Shown here one piece after another: positions 1-10,086 of a DNA stretch of 64,000 bases. Both the position numbers and the translations under genes were made by a program. Below the pieces are notes generated by a model. That model had not been told where the DNA came from, searched no databases, and saw only the letters and a program-made list of their open reading frames with translations. How positions within the stretch are numbered: position 1 is the stretch's first letter; every line of letters starts with the position of its first letter. The stretch is from Aphelocoma coerulescens. Its lineage: Eukaryota; Chordata; Aves; Passeriformes; Corvidae. The stretch is from the NCBI RefSeq assembly GCF_041296385.1, contig NW_027184084.1, positions 868,001 through 932,000 on the forward strand, given 5' to 3'.

Positions 1-345
1 AAGCATTGCTTGTTTTTGAGCATTTGCCTGATTATTGGCACCAGATAAAAGGTCTAATGTGATATAATTGTTGTCAAAATCCAGATAATTATCTGGAGTT
101 TGACACAGAACTTGCAATAAATCAGATAAAATTAGCTTCCACTGTTGTTTCCACAACACAAATTCACCAGGGGTGAGAAGAGATTGCATTACTGTAATTA
201 AATCATGAGGCACAAACAAATGCGTTGAAAAGGTAGCCCTTAACAGGCTTTTAAAATAGTGACTATGCATCCCAAACTCCTTAATTGCCTTGCACAAATC
301 TTTGATATTGGAATATGGGAAAGGAGTCCAGCTCGGATTAGCTCC
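1..345 (-). pseudogene. gag: ERV1 gag, capsid N-terminal part (class II ERV)
   Basis: Read on the minus strand this is an open frame of about 110 codons running off the left window edge. It contains a capsid-like stretch with the motif FVPHDL followed by LLTPGEFVLWKQQW. The same positions in ERV2 (about 7600-7820) read LVPHDI and LLSPVENMLW, so the two are homologous betaretrovirus-like capsids. It is the downstream continuation of the gag that starts at 2454 and is separated from it by LTR-B1 and an AT-rich block. No start codon of its own is expected. The class II call is firm; finer placement is not possible from sequence alone. Confidence 0.75.
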
Positions 346-437
346 TGTGCTACTACGAGGGAGAGTAGTAGCAGCTGGAGGCACTTCCTGGTAGCCATGG
401 GTTCCTGGATGTAAAGGGGTAGTCACATGACTGTGGG

Positions 438-718
438 AACATGGGGCTGGACAGTGGGAAGCAAGGGCGGTGGGGGGGGGGGCAGGGGTGGGGAGTGGAG
501 GGGTGGAGGCAGCAGGAGGAGGGGAGGGGTTGGGGGCAGGGTTGTGGGTGGAGGGGGCGATGCTACCCTCGGGGGCAGGATCAGTGCCTGCCTCCTGGGC
601 GGGAACAGAGGGAGGGGTGAAACACGATGCCGTGGGGGCAGGGTTAAGGGCGGGGGTAGGTTTCGAAGCAGGCGTGGGAGTGGATGGAGATAAGAAGGGA
701 TTTGTGGGATGGAGGCGT
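438..718 (-). pseudogene. ERV1 gag, proline-rich linker segment
   Basis: This is a strongly G-rich stretch on the plus strand, so Pro/Ala-rich on the minus strand. It lies between the pre-capsid part (1179-1564) and the capsid (1-345). ERV2 has an equivalent GC-rich, proline-rich segment just ahead of its capsid (about 8030-8480). Homopolymer runs have broken the frame. Open frames on the plus strand here are antisense shadows of the G-rich composition. Confidence 0.5.
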
Positions 719-1178
719 GTCACTTTCCGTGCTTTCACGTGTCGGAGGAAAATAACTTTAAGGGATGGGACTATGCAATTACACGAATTTATTGTTTAAA
801 ATAACAAACGCATCAGTCTAGGCGTGAGATTTTACAACACCTCCGGGTAATGGTGACCAGTCACAAGATTTAGGGTTACATCGTAATTTATAACTTTCTA
901 ATCCAATAGATACTTAAAACGACACTTTGTTTTAGATTAATGACCTATCACCTGTGGCACTTCTCACTGCAATGCAGCTATGTCTTGACCAATAACTTCT
1001 CATGTCACGTACATACAGATGTCTCTCTTATACCATCTATAATCTTAACTTAAACTATATAAAATCACACTATTATATTTTAAAACCCTCCACCAAAACA
1101 CCCAGTGTACCATTTTACTTATAATGATAGGAACACAAGTTTGTAATCCTTTTGCTTAAAGTCTATAAATCTCTGTCA
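719..1178 (-). mobile_element. AT-rich LTR-like block inside ERV1 gag
   Basis: This block of about 460 bp is AT-rich, in sharp contrast to the GC-rich gag on both sides. On the minus strand it starts TGACAG and ends GTGACA, and it carries AATAAA about 70-80 bp before that end (plus-strand TTTATT near 789-794). That layout fits a solo LTR read on the minus strand. I could not find a matching target duplication (left flank GAGGCG, right flank ATTAAG), so the exact ends are uncertain. Confidence 0.45.
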
Positions 1179-1564
1179 ATTAAGCCAGACCTAGTCTCTT
1201 CCAGGGTTGTAAATCAAAGCCTCCTTTAATTGCAGGAGTTTCTACTCCTCTGTCTCCCACAGAGGCGAAAGGGATTGTAGGAGGTGTAGTTCGGACATGA
1301 GGCCACATGGCCTCCGCCATTGTTGGAAACAGATAGACTTGGGGAAAAGGGGTTGGGGGGAGGGGTTTTTCCTGCGCTACAAGCACATGGCTATTGCTGT
1401 TCCTGGGAACAAAGACATCGGGAGAAAAGGGGTTTTTTTGTACGCTTACAGCATGTAGACTATAAACTGGGGACAAAGAAGTGGAGAAAAGGGGTTGGAA
1501 AGTTTCCGGGACGGGCTCCGGATTTCAGTTAAGGCAGGGTGCTGGGGAGACACGGTTGGGCCAG
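1179..1564 (-). pseudogene. ERV1 gag, segment between matrix and capsid
   Basis: The minus strand holds a short open frame ending in a stretch that reads PAIKGGFDLQPWKRL, a plausible spacer just upstream of capsid. It follows directly on the matrix part once LTR-B1 is removed: the frame reads ...QPPG at 2030 and resumes at 1564. A stop appears soon after the junction, so this gag is not functional. Repeated GGAGAAAAGGGG-like runs on the plus strand (1339-1495) reflect a short internal repeat. Confidence 0.5.
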
Positions 1565-2029
1565 TGATGCCATGAAGATTTTTTGCCTTTTCTTTTATAC
1601 CCCTGTTTTACCTTTTTTACAACTTCTGTATTCTTAGTGCTTTTTGCCTACATTCTTGGACTTGTTTGTCAAGCTGAGAGACTAAACATTTTAGAAGCTT
1701 CGTAGCTAGGGATCAGTGTGCCCCAGACCCCAAGGTTCTCGCCAGAACACATTCTGTAAACCAAGATAGAACCATCCAGGAGAGGGTTCCTTGGGGAGGG
1801 GGGCTCACTCAAGCCTCTCATTGGGGTATCTTTGATAGATATGCTAATTAGTAAAACCTATAATGTTATACCCAATCTTTTGGGGCAGGGCATTTTTGCA
1901 GGGTGCATTTCAGTGCATTTGACCTGGATGTGTGCACCTAAGGATCCTTAAAATAAATACCAACATAAAATCCCTTTTCCCCTTCTAACCGTGCATGACT
2001 CTTGATTTTACGATCAGGAAAAGGCATCA
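1565..2029 (+). mobile_element. LTR-B1, solo class I-type LTR (465 bp)
   Basis: The element begins TGATGCC and ends GGCATCA, a perfect 7-bp terminal inverted repeat. It is flanked by the 4-bp repeat CCAG (1561-1564 and 2030-2033). AATAAA lies near 1951, about 80 bp from the 3' end. It splits the ERV1 gag frame after the codons for QPPG. A 4-bp duplication is typical of gammaretrovirus-like (class I) integrases. Its 3' half matches the 3' half of the ERV5 5' LTR at 39769-41596. Confidence 0.85.
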
Positions 2030-2454
2030 CCAGGAGGTTGATAGCTCTCGTGTGCTAAAGAGCAGGCTTCTCCATCCGTGTTTTCCAGCATAGGGGAAGC
2101 GGGATCAGGGACACAGGGGTTAAAAGAAGGTATAAAGGAATCAACTGGGGGTTTTTGCAGTGGCTTTTCCTGTACTGCGTTCTTCTCTGGCAAAGTGTAA
2201 GTTAGTAACAGCAGAAGAAAAAATTTTGAAACTGTTTTGTCCCCTGAGATCCTGAGAGAGGAAAGTTTTCTCCCGACACCATCCCAAAACTCAGAAGACC
2301 TTATGTCCTCGGAGGTTAGCTGAGGAAAGTACTGAAAAAGCCAGTACACAAAAGATTGAACTAAACTTTTATTATATTTATGCCCAGTACAAGAAAGGTA
2401 ACTCTGAACTTGGTAATATATTTCTCTGTGGTGTGCAGAGACTTCGGATCCCAT
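2030..2454 (-). pseudogene. gag: ERV1 gag matrix, N-terminal region
   Basis: The ATG at 2454 opens a frame of about 140 codons starting MGS. A glycine at position 2 is what myristoylated retroviral matrix proteins use to reach the plasma membrane. The region has the helical, Trp/Phe-rich character of betaretrovirus matrix (YWLFQYFPQL, then EFWDGVGRKL). The start is supported by a leader, splice-donor-like GGTGAGT and primer site directly upstream. The frame enters LTR-B1 at 2029 and stops after four more codons, so the protein is truncated. Confidence 0.7.
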
Positions 2455-2824
2455 TATAAAAGCAACACCACTCCCTCAGCCCCAAATGGAAAAAAAACAG
2501 AAAAAAAGAAAAAAAAATTGCACCCAAAATAGCTACAGAACACGAGCCCCCAAGCCAGTGGGGAAATACTCACCAAAGCTTTGGATTTACCATAGGAAAG
2601 CCAGTCCGGAGAAAAATCAGCGAAATGGGTCCTCTGCTGTTCAGCCGTTCCCATGCCACGTGGCGTGGGGGGGGGGGGCTTCGGCCGGTGCTCTGAGCTT
2701 GCTACCGCACAAAAAGTGGCAGCAGGGCTGCAGAGTGCTGGCACTGCACGCACAGGGTTCACTCCAGCCGACACGTGGCTTGCAAGGACACCCTAAAAAG
2801 TCTCTCTAGAACCGTGGTTCCGAG
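2455..2824 (-). other. ERV1 untranslated leader with splice-donor-like site
   Basis: This stretch lies between the primer site and the gag ATG. On the minus strand it holds a TTGGTGAGTATT splice-donor-like sequence near 2570, then a pyrimidine-rich run before the ATG. The same order (donor-like CTGGTGAGATAC, T-rich run, ATGGG) is seen in the ERV2 leader at 19188-19497, which suggests the two proviruses are related. Plus-strand frames here are not credible genes. Confidence 0.5.
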
Positions 2825-2842
2825 ATAGCACATTGGGCGCCA
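2825..2842 (-). promoter_or_regulatory. Primer binding site, tRNA-Lys1,2-like (ERV1)
   Basis: On the minus strand this reads TGGCGCCCAATGTGCTAT, starting 2 bp after the LTR end at 2845. The first ten bases fit a tRNA-Lys1,2 primer site exactly, with divergence in the 3' half. Its position fixes the LTR at 2845-3342 as a 5' LTR for the gag that starts at 2454. Confidence 0.75.
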
Positions 2843-2844
2843 TT

Positions 2845-3342
2845 TGACGAGAATTCACTGCTTGCTCAGTCAGCAGACTCACCGTTCAATGCCCTGGAAA
2901 GCCTCAATCTGCCTGGAGAGATGGCACAGGCGATCCGGTGGCTCGGCGGCTCCGAAACGCGGCAAGTGATAGCTGTTTGGCTATCGTCATAAGCAGAAGC
3001 AAAGAGGTAGAAATATAGCCCTGACTCCGTGCCTGTATTCCTGTTTTCTTTATTCCTCCTGTCCCGGGAGGGACGAGAAAATCTGTTCACAGAAGGGAGA
3101 AGCAGGAGAAACGGGGCGGGCGAGCTGCGATTGGCCACCTTTATTTGGGGGAGGGGAAAGGGGAGAGCCGGGGGTGGACCCATGGTAACCAGCCAATCGG
3201 ACTCTGTTTCAGGGGAGTCTGTGCTACTTTAAAGTTCTACCCGCGCTTGGAACAAATGGGATTCAGAGCACATGGCAGAGACAAGTCTGGACATGCCTGG
3301 GCAGGTCCCAGGGCCGGGCAGCCCTTCGGGCAGGCAGCAACA
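2845..3342 (-). mobile_element. LTR shared by ERV2 (3' side) and ERV1 (5' side), 498 bp
   Basis: On the minus strand the element starts TGTTGCTGCC and ends TTCTCGTCA. AATAAA occurs near 3147-3153. It is preceded by a purine run (AAAGAGGGAG) expected of a polypurine tract and followed by a tRNA-Lys-like primer site. So it has 3'-LTR context on one side (ERV2 pol ends about 100 bp upstream) and 5'-LTR context on the other (ERV1 leader and gag). No env lies between ERV2 integrase and this LTR. Confidence 0.75.
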
Positions 3343-3353
3343 CTCCCTCTTTA
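3343..3353 (-). promoter_or_regulatory. Polypurine tract before the shared LTR
   Basis: The minus strand reads AAAGAGGGAG immediately before the TG of the LTR. This is where plus-strand DNA synthesis would be primed. It fixes the upstream end of the LTR at 3342. Confidence 0.6.
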
Positions 3354-3436
3354 CATTTCCCTTTCTTTATTAACTAAGAAGCTGGGAAAAAAGGGGAATG
3401 TTAACAGGGGTATGGGAACACGTCAGTGGTGTAAAC

Positions 3437-4427
3437 TTATCCAGTCGCAGCTCTGGTTGTGGGACAGCAGGTCAGTGTCTGCGGTGGAGATTTGCATAGT
3501 CTCCGTCTCCAGGCTGCTCTTCTTTGGCCCTTGGGTTCTTCTGCATCAACTCCAGGCATGGCTGTGTCTTTGGGAGCAGTGTTTTCTGGGCCAATGTAAG
3601 GCTTTATGTTCTTGCCTGGAAGCCACCTTGGGCCTGACGGTGTTGATACAAAGGCATACCCCCTCCCCCAGGTTATTAAAGGAAAAGGGCCCGGTATTTG
3701 TTGGCTTTCAGGATCTTTGATCAGCACCAGTGGCTTCTCATCGAGCTTAGCTCAGGCTGAATTGGAGAAGTGCCAGAATACAGGGGGGTTTGGCTCTGTG
3801 GATGAGCAGTTCAGGAAATTTATCGTGAAAAGGGCTTTACAGAGCCTCTCAATAGGAGAACTGGTCTCTGTCCCTCCTCGCTGCTGATCGAGGACCCGCT
3901 TAATGGTGCTGTGGGCCCTTTCATAAATTGACTGTCCTGTAGGGGAGTGTGGTATGCCTGTGCTGTGCTTCACCCCCCCACTGATTGAAAAAATCCCTGA
4001 GTTTGTGGGAGGTGTAGGCAGGGCCATTGTCAGTTTTAATTTGTTCTGGGACGCCTAAGGTGGCAAACGCCAGGAGAAAGTGCCTGGTGACATCTTCGGC
4101 CTTATCTCCTGCGTGAGCCGAAGCAAACACTGCTCCTGAAAACACGTCAATGGACATGTGTATGTATTTTTGCCTGCCGAATGCCAGATAGTGGGTCACA
4201 TCTGTCTGCCACAACTGGCAGCTGTTGAGTCCTCGGGGGTTAACCCTGGAGCCCAACAATGAAACTTGGTGCTGCTGGTGGTCGGGGCATGTGGCCACTA
4301 TCACCCTTGCCTGGTTGCAGGGTACGTGGAACATGCGCATGAGGGCTGTCACATTCTGATGGTAGAAGCTGTGGCTTATCTTGGCTTGTGCAAAGATGTC
4401 AGATACGTTAGCAGTCTGCACAGGCAT
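3437..4427 (-). pseudogene. pol: ERV2 integrase (class II), broken
   Basis: Two minus-strand frames carry integrase. The first (4427-3921) has the N-terminal His pair (SHSFYHQN), core aspartates in WQTDVTHY and KTDNGPAY, and then GQSIYERAHSTIKR in an overlapping frame (4027-3752) after a frameshift. The C-terminal part (3727-3437) ends with a betaretrovirus-like tail reading GPRWLPGKNIKP. The zinc-finger cysteine pair is partly lost (CPDHQQH). Integrase would join viral DNA to the chromosome; this copy is dead through frameshifts and a lost zinc ligand. It ends about 95 bp before the polypurine tract, leaving no room for env. Confidence 0.8.
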
Positions 4428-4429
4428 AG

Positions 4430-5062
4430 CTAGGGTATCTGCTCTTCTGTTGCCCTCTGCAATGGGTCCTGGGCGGTCGGTGTGTGTGACTTCACATGCA
4501 TTATATGAAATGGTTGCTTTTGGTGGGAGATGAGGTAGATTAACTTCAAAAGCAACCTGTGTAAATTTGGGTTTGACACCTCTTTTAGCAAGGAATGTTC
4601 AGCTCTAGCAACTACAGCGGCCACATATGCCGAATCAGTGACCAGATTAATTGGCTCCTTGAATCTCTCAAAAGCCCCGACAATGGCTGCTAGCTCTGCA
4701 ATCTGCAGGGATCCTTCAACAATCTGGACGTCAGACTCCCACTTCTGCGTCTTTGAATCTTTCCAAGTCATCACGGACTTGTGTGATCCCCCCAAGACAT
4801 CTGTGAAAATGGTCAGGGCTTTTAGAGCTATTTGACTTTGGAGTGATTTTGGGGCCAAGTGGAAAGCTGAATTAAACAGCTTATGACTGGGTTGGTGAAT
4901 GGAACTTTGGCCTGTGTAGCTGTCAAGGGCAAACTGGAGGTGCTCATTGTTCTGGAGCAAATGGTCCAGAACCCCAGTGGTCAATGGGAGGTAAATGTAT
5001 GAGAAATCACACGCCGCAAGGGTGCGGAGGTGTGCCCTGGCTTTAATAATGAGCTGAGCCAT
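4430..5062 (-). pseudogene. pol: ERV2 RNase H and connection domain
   Basis: An open minus-strand frame of 210 codons. It contains LQIAELAAIVGAF (catalytic Glu helix) and LVTDSAYVAAV (catalytic Asp), then HVKSHT, in the order of retroviral RNase H. The expected first aspartate (IDG-type motif) reads IFTDVLGGSHKS instead, a degenerate form. RNase H removes the RNA strand during reverse transcription. The frame stops just before integrase begins at 4427. Confidence 0.75.
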
Positions 5063-6170
5063 CAGCTCTTGAGGTGTTGTGATGGTCTTAATCGGCTGAT
5101 GGCGTAGGAAGACCCACTAGATGATAAGGAGTGAATCATTCTGCGCAGTGTCCCACTGAAAAATTAACGCATTGAATCTGGGTGACTTTCCCAGGACGAT
5201 GAGCTGGAACGGGAGAGTGGGGTCAGTCCTATGCACCTGCCGAGAAGACAACGCTTCCTGGACTTTTGTGATGGATTCCTAGGCCTCAGGAGTGATGGCA
5301 CAGGGTGAATCGAGGTTGTCACTACCTTGGAGGAGATTGAAGAGTAGTGTGAGGTCCTCTGTTGTGATCCCCAGCAGTGGACGCACCCAGTTGATGGACC
5401 TGCAGAGCTGGTGGAGGTTGCGGAGGGTCTTTGGGTTATCTTTGATGGTGAGATGCTGGGGTACAATGGTCCGCTCACCAATTTGGAGTCCCAGGTAGGT
5501 CCAAGGGCAGGTTCGCTGGATCTTGTCTTCGCGGATTTCAAATCCAGTGTCTTCAACAGCCTTTATTGTCTTAGTTAGAACAGTGTCTAAATAGGACTGA
5601 TCTTGGGAACAAACTAGTATATCATCCATGTAATGCAGGATGATGGCATCTGGAAAACTTTCTGATGGGTGAGAGGATGTGGGCCACATACTACTGGCAG
5701 ATGGAAGGCGAGTTTTTCATCCCCTGAGGGAGGACTCGCCAGTGGTACCGTTTCAGAGGGGCCTGCCTGTTTAGGGATGTGACTGAGAAGGCAAACCAGG
5801 GTGCATCTTGAGGATGGAGTGGGATATTAAAAAAGCAGTCTTTGATATCTATGACTGCGAGTCTCCATTCGCGTGGCAGCATGGAGGGTGAGGGCAGGCC
5901 GGGCTGCAGGGGCCTTATGTCTTCAATGACTTCATTTATTTTGCGGAGGTGGTGGAGCAATCTCTACCTGTCTTTGCCAGGTTTCTTAATAACAAAGAGG
6001 AGTGTTCCAAGGGCTGTTGGTCAGTATTATATGACCTTTGAAAAGCTGCTCTTCCACAAGGACTTCTAAAGCGTGCAGCTTTTCAGCTGATAGGGCCCAC
6101 TGGTCTGTCCACATCGGGCTATCGGTCTTCTATGTCAGTGGTGGGGTGGCGCACTCTTCAGTGGCCCCAA
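5063..6170 (-). pseudogene. pol: ERV2 reverse transcriptase (class II)
   Basis: Fragments of RT are spread over the minus strand. The 5960-5691 frame has the finger/palm segment with [16 protein letters not shown] and [14 protein letters not shown]. The 5689-5279 frame holds the catalytic box ILHYMDDILV, then TYLGLQIGERT and NWVRPLLGITTEDL of the thumb. YMDD is the usual betaretrovirus/lentivirus form. A stop or small shift separates the two frames near 5690, and upstream codons (6170-5960) contain several stops. Reverse transcription would not occur from this copy. Confidence 0.8.
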
Positions 6171-6836
6171 CTAAAAATCCCGAGGTGTATTGGGGATTTC
6201 TAGTCTAGCTCCCCACTGAGATAACAGGTCCCTGCCCCACAAGGTAATACCTGACCTGACCACGAAGGGCCTCATGGTGGCTACCTGACCTTCGGGTCCC
6301 TCCACAGTGATATTATCTTTGCTGTGCATGGAGACTGCAGCACCTCCAATCCCCGAGATGAGTCCGTTGGCCGGAGTCAGTTCCCACTCCCGTAGCCACT
6401 TGGAGCGAGCTATAATGGTGACATCAGCTCCGGTGTCTGACATACCTGGAAGATATAACTTAGAACCTCTGTTAAGCAGACCACACTCTATCATAGGTTT
6501 ATCTGGGCCCACAACTTCAACCCAGCATGCCATCGGTTTCTCCGGGATCCAGTCTCTATGATGTGGCAGTAGAAAGAATTGGGCAATAGCTATTCCTTTG
6601 TATAAAAACCAAGGGGGCTTATTGCATGAAACAGTCACAAAAACTTCATCTTGAGGGCTGACGGTTTGGACTTCTGGGGTAACATAAAGTTCGTCTGGCC
6701 CATAAAGTCCATTTCTTGTAATTAAAATGTCTCTTGGGCCATCTGGGGGCCCGAATTGTTCCGTAGGGGTTTTATACATGCCCTCATTATCAAACTGAAT
6801 AGAAAGGGCACTCACCAGCTGCTGTCGGGTGCCCAC
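6171..6836 (-). pseudogene. pro: ERV2 protease with degenerate dUTPase-like domain
   Basis: A 221-codon minus-strand frame. Its first half ends PPWFLYKGIAIAQFFLLP, which resembles the last conserved block of a retroviral dUTPase. The second half has the aspartic protease centre SDTGADVTIIA, a glycine-rich flap region and the closing ITLWGRDLL. In betaretroviruses dUTPase and protease share the pro frame in this order, which fits. The DTGA centre is intact. The dUTPase substrate-binding motifs are not clearly recognisable, so that part is likely inactive. Confidence 0.75.
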
Positions 6837-6898
6837 CTGGACTTGTTGGGATGCCTCAGAGACTCAGAGCTCCTGGTCTGCATAGGCATAATCAAGAA

Positions 6899-7240
6899 TT
6901 ATTTCCGAAACCTCGGGATAGCAGGCAAGGCAGGGTGAGGCGGCTTGGCATTTGGTGTCATAGTGCGTAGCCATATAGCACCTTGCTGGCCCTTTCCCGA
7001 GTGGCATTGGTGGTGGAGCTGACAGGTTGAGCAGTCTAATAGTGGGCATCCCACCGGTCGATGAAAGTCCTTGGCCACCTGATGTTCCTGGCAGTCCTTA
7101 AGAAAGTGTCCAAACTCCCCACAATTAAAGCATCTTTGCTGTTCCTTGGGTGATGCCACCAAGGCTTCAGCCACCCCTTTTGAAACTGCTATTGCTATTG
7201 TGTGTTCTGTGGATGTTAGTTTGGCACAGGCTTCAATCAT
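6899..7240 (-). pseudogene. gag: ERV2 gag nucleocapsid
   Basis: The minus frame contains one clear CCHC zinc knuckle, CFNCGEFGHFLKDC, which binds genomic RNA in nucleocapsid. A second knuckle seems eroded (CPLLDCSTCQLHHQCHSGK). It follows the capsid region directly and precedes protease, the standard gag-pro order. Confidence 0.75.
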
Positions 7241-8260
7241 CTGATCTATTGTGGGCTCAGGGTCGAGAGGTAAGGCCCTTAAAATTTTCTTGCATTCTGC
7301 ATTTGATTGGCCATTGCCAAACTGAGTAAAATCTCCTTGCAGGCTTCTGCATTCTCAAACTGCCTCTCAATAGAGCTCTTTAAATGATCAATAAATTTAA
7401 TAAAATACTCCTCTATGCCTTGTCTAACATCCGAAAAGTTCAAAGTGGGAGTGGCATCATCTGGGGTCTGAAGCAGGGCTGCCTCTGCTGCCTTTTTAAT
7501 ATCTCCGAGGACAGCCGCAGGGATGTCTTAGGCCTGGTCCTGGGGCCACTCAAAGTTACCCTCTCTGCATAAATATTCAATAGTTAGATGAGCTTTCGTG
7601 CGGTCTCCTTGATATGTTTGTAGGAGCCCTCTTAACTGTTTCTTCCATGTTCTTTCCCACAGCATATTCTCCACGGGAGAGAGTAGGCATGACATGATAT
7701 TTTTGATATCATGAGGCACTAAGGTGACAGTGGAGAGAGAAACCTGGAGTAGGTTTTTAAAGTAGGGTGACCCCCACCCATAGTCCTTGCTGGCTTTGCA
7801 TAGCTTCTTTAGCTGCTGGTAAGGTATAGGTTCCCAGTGGGCATTCCTGCCTCCTCTCGTGAAAGTGACTGGGGTGGCGTATGGCATAACCTTATTTGCT
7901 AGGTCCCAGTTACCATCTTTGGCTGCCTGTTTTTTCACTTTAGCCCAATAGTCCCTAGATTCAGCATCTGAATCTGAGGAATCACTGCTTTCCTCTTCTG
8001 AACTGGAGAGAGAGTGCCTGGCAGGGGTACGGGGCTTCCGGCGAGCCAGGGCTGCCCGGTGCAGTGCTTCCGAGATGGCGTCTCTCCAGCATCCCTCCCC
8101 CCCACTCCCGGGTTTGGCAGCGTGGGAATCTGAGGCGGGTTGGGTCTCACGAGCGGGGCCAGTGATGGAGGGGACAGGGATACGGGAGGGAGATGCAGAA
8201 TCGGCAGCTAGGAGGGGAGTCCCGGCAGAGGGAGGGGAACCCGACGCGAACACAGGAGCC
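7241..8260 (-). pseudogene. gag: ERV2 gag capsid and upstream proline/serine-rich domain
   Basis: The 8253-7528 frame (241 codons) holds a Ser/Glu-rich stretch (SSSEEESSDSSDSD) and the capsid N-terminal domain (LVPHDI, LLSPVENMLWERTWKK). After a stop the capsid C-terminal domain continues, with the major homology region reading QGIEEYFIKFIDHLKSS near 7440-7380. Capsid builds the core shell. Stops and a G-run upstream inactivate it. The matrix part lies on the far side of the inserted class I provirus, at 18697-19187. Confidence 0.8.
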
Positions 8261-8493
8261 GGAGCCGGCAGGGGATGGTGGGGGCTGGGTGCTGTAACGC
8301 GAGCAGGCGGGGGGGGGGGGGGGGGGGATGGAGGGGGACGGAGGGGGAGCTGGGAGCTGTAACACGAGCAGACACCGGCGGGAGAGGTGGGAGGGCGGAC
8401 GGGGAGGGGGGGCTGAGTGCGGGTGAAAAGCCCGCCACTGCCTGCACGTGGACTCCACCATGTAGAGGAGTGGAGGCGGGAGAATTAAAATTA
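8261..8493 (-). other. ERV2 gag proline-rich segment with long G tract
   Basis: This GC-rich stretch holds a run of about 18 G at 8309-8327 on the plus strand, so poly-Pro/Gly-coding on the minus strand. It ends at the ATTA target site (8490-8493) of the class I provirus. Plus- and minus-strand frames listed by simple ORF calling here are composition artefacts. Confidence 0.5.
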
Positions 8494-9155
8494 TGTTATA
8501 AACATATATTATAATATTGGCTTCTCGCAAAGTATAAAGGTAGATATTATATAATGTTAGAAATGCTATTTTGCTGTGTGGATGTAGTTTTCTCTCTTTT
8601 TAGCAAAAATGTTAGCAAGTGTGAGCAAGTAAGATAACCTCCAAGCGAACAGAGGATGAGGCCCGAGAAGCTGCTAATCACCACTTTGTCCAGGGAACAA
8701 AAGGGCCCAAAGGCTACTCCGCCCAGAGAACGGGCGGCCAGGAGAGTCCGAGAGCCGTTATCACCACTCTGCCCGGAGAGACGAAGAGGCCCAAAGCTGC
8801 AATCAGCCCTGACTGTCTGGAGAATTAAGAGATCCACCTTACCATCGACTCTTACCTAGCAAGCCCAACCCCAAGAATCAAAAGAAATAAAACCACAAGG
8901 CAGAAGAGTACGCATGCTCTAAAAAGGCGGAACCAAGGAGTGGCCATGCAAAACAGCTCCGGGAAAAGTTTTAATATTAGTAGAGAACAGACAGTAAAAA
9001 TGGTATAAAAAGGACTCACTTCTAGCATCAGGTGTGCTCTTGGCAGAGTGCCAAGGCACTCGGCCGTTACCCCTTTGCTTTATTTTATGTGTCTCTTATT
9101 GTCTTTATATTAAACCCTTTAAATTCTCACAGGAGAGTGAACCTTGTTTTTCACA
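8494..9155 (+). repeat. 5' LTR of the class I provirus
   Basis: Begins TGTTATAAAC and ends TTTTTCACA. A TATA box (TATAAAA) lies at 9003-9009 and an ATTAAA polyadenylation-type signal near 9108. The primer site follows 2 bp after the end. It would drive transcription of the provirus. Confidence 0.9.
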
Positions 9156-9157
9156 AT

Positions 9158-9175
9158 TGGGGGCTCGTCCCGGAT
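9158..9175 (+). promoter_or_regulatory. Primer binding site, tRNA-Pro type
   Basis: Reads TGGGGGCTCGTCCCGGAT, one mismatch from the complement of the tRNA-Pro 3' end used by many gammaretroviruses. It begins two bases after the LTR, as expected. Confidence 0.9.
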
Positions 9176-10086
9176 CTACACCTCGCCTCTGAAAAGCGTG
9201 GGAGGATTCAAGAAGCAAGGGTAAGGCGCCTCCTGCCCAAGTTGGCAGGATCCTTGCTTAGCATCCTCTGGCGCGATTTGGTGGCAGCAGGGCAACGCCT
9301 GGAGGACAAGAAAGACACAAAAATAAAGCAAATGAAAGAGAGCGCTCTCAACAAAAATCCCACATACACTGGAAAAGAAACAGGACTAGTAAGTATTGTT
9401 CAAAGAAAAAGGGGGTGGTTACGGGAGATGAGTGTGTGTGAATGAGATGCAGACTAGTTGCCCCCAGATCTGCAAAGCGAGTGTGGCAGTCTCTGAGTGC
9501 TGCGGTTCCGTCTTGTTCGAGAGAACAGCGGCCAGCTAGTAGACGAAGGGAGAGATAAGAAAAGTGAAAGAATCTCCCGAGGTGTCTGGGACGGGGTCCC
9601 AGGGAAGGGGTTGCAAAGTGAGAGCTACCCCCCCCCCCCCCCCCGCCATATGCTGGGTTGAGGAAAACTCCAAGAGCACCCAGGGTCTAAAAGTACCCCA
9701 AGACAAGTTGGGGGTTAGAAGCTAGCAGTGCTAGGTTGAGGGAAAACCAAGAGCACCCAGAATCCTAAGGATTATATCATCCCCATGGGTGGATACTAAC
9801 AAGTGACTTGAAAGAGGTACCTTATTATTCTGTTGTGAGTAGGAATGAGTGAGTGAACAAATATTAAAAAAGAGTGAATGTGTGAATGAAAAACTGTGTA
9901 ATTAGAAGTTAACTTTGTTTTTGGGGAAGGTGGGCTATAATAATTTTTTTTTGTTTTTTGTACTGTGAAAGGGTGGGTAGTATTTTACAGCAGTGAAGAT
10001 TGGTGTTTTAAAGGAATGAATTAGTATTTCAAAGGGGGGGATAAGTTGGTATTTTGAGTAAGCTGGGATAGAGAACTCCTGGAAAA
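9176..10086 (+). other. Leader and packaging-region candidate of the class I provirus
   Basis: About 900 bp lie between primer site and gag ATG. It holds a splice-donor-like AGGGTAAGG near 9219, a long C run at 9631-9645, two copies of a CAAGAGCACCCAG repeat (9672, 9749) and a GT-rich run. Long leaders with RNA packaging signals are normal in gammaretroviruses, but no specific signal can be proved here. The 9032-9445 frame is not a credible gene. Confidence 0.5.

Noticed and set aside
427..799. Two overlapping plus-strand frames rich in Gly/Arg
   Set aside because: They come from a G-rich stretch that is antisense to a proline-rich gag segment; there is no domain and no independent start context.
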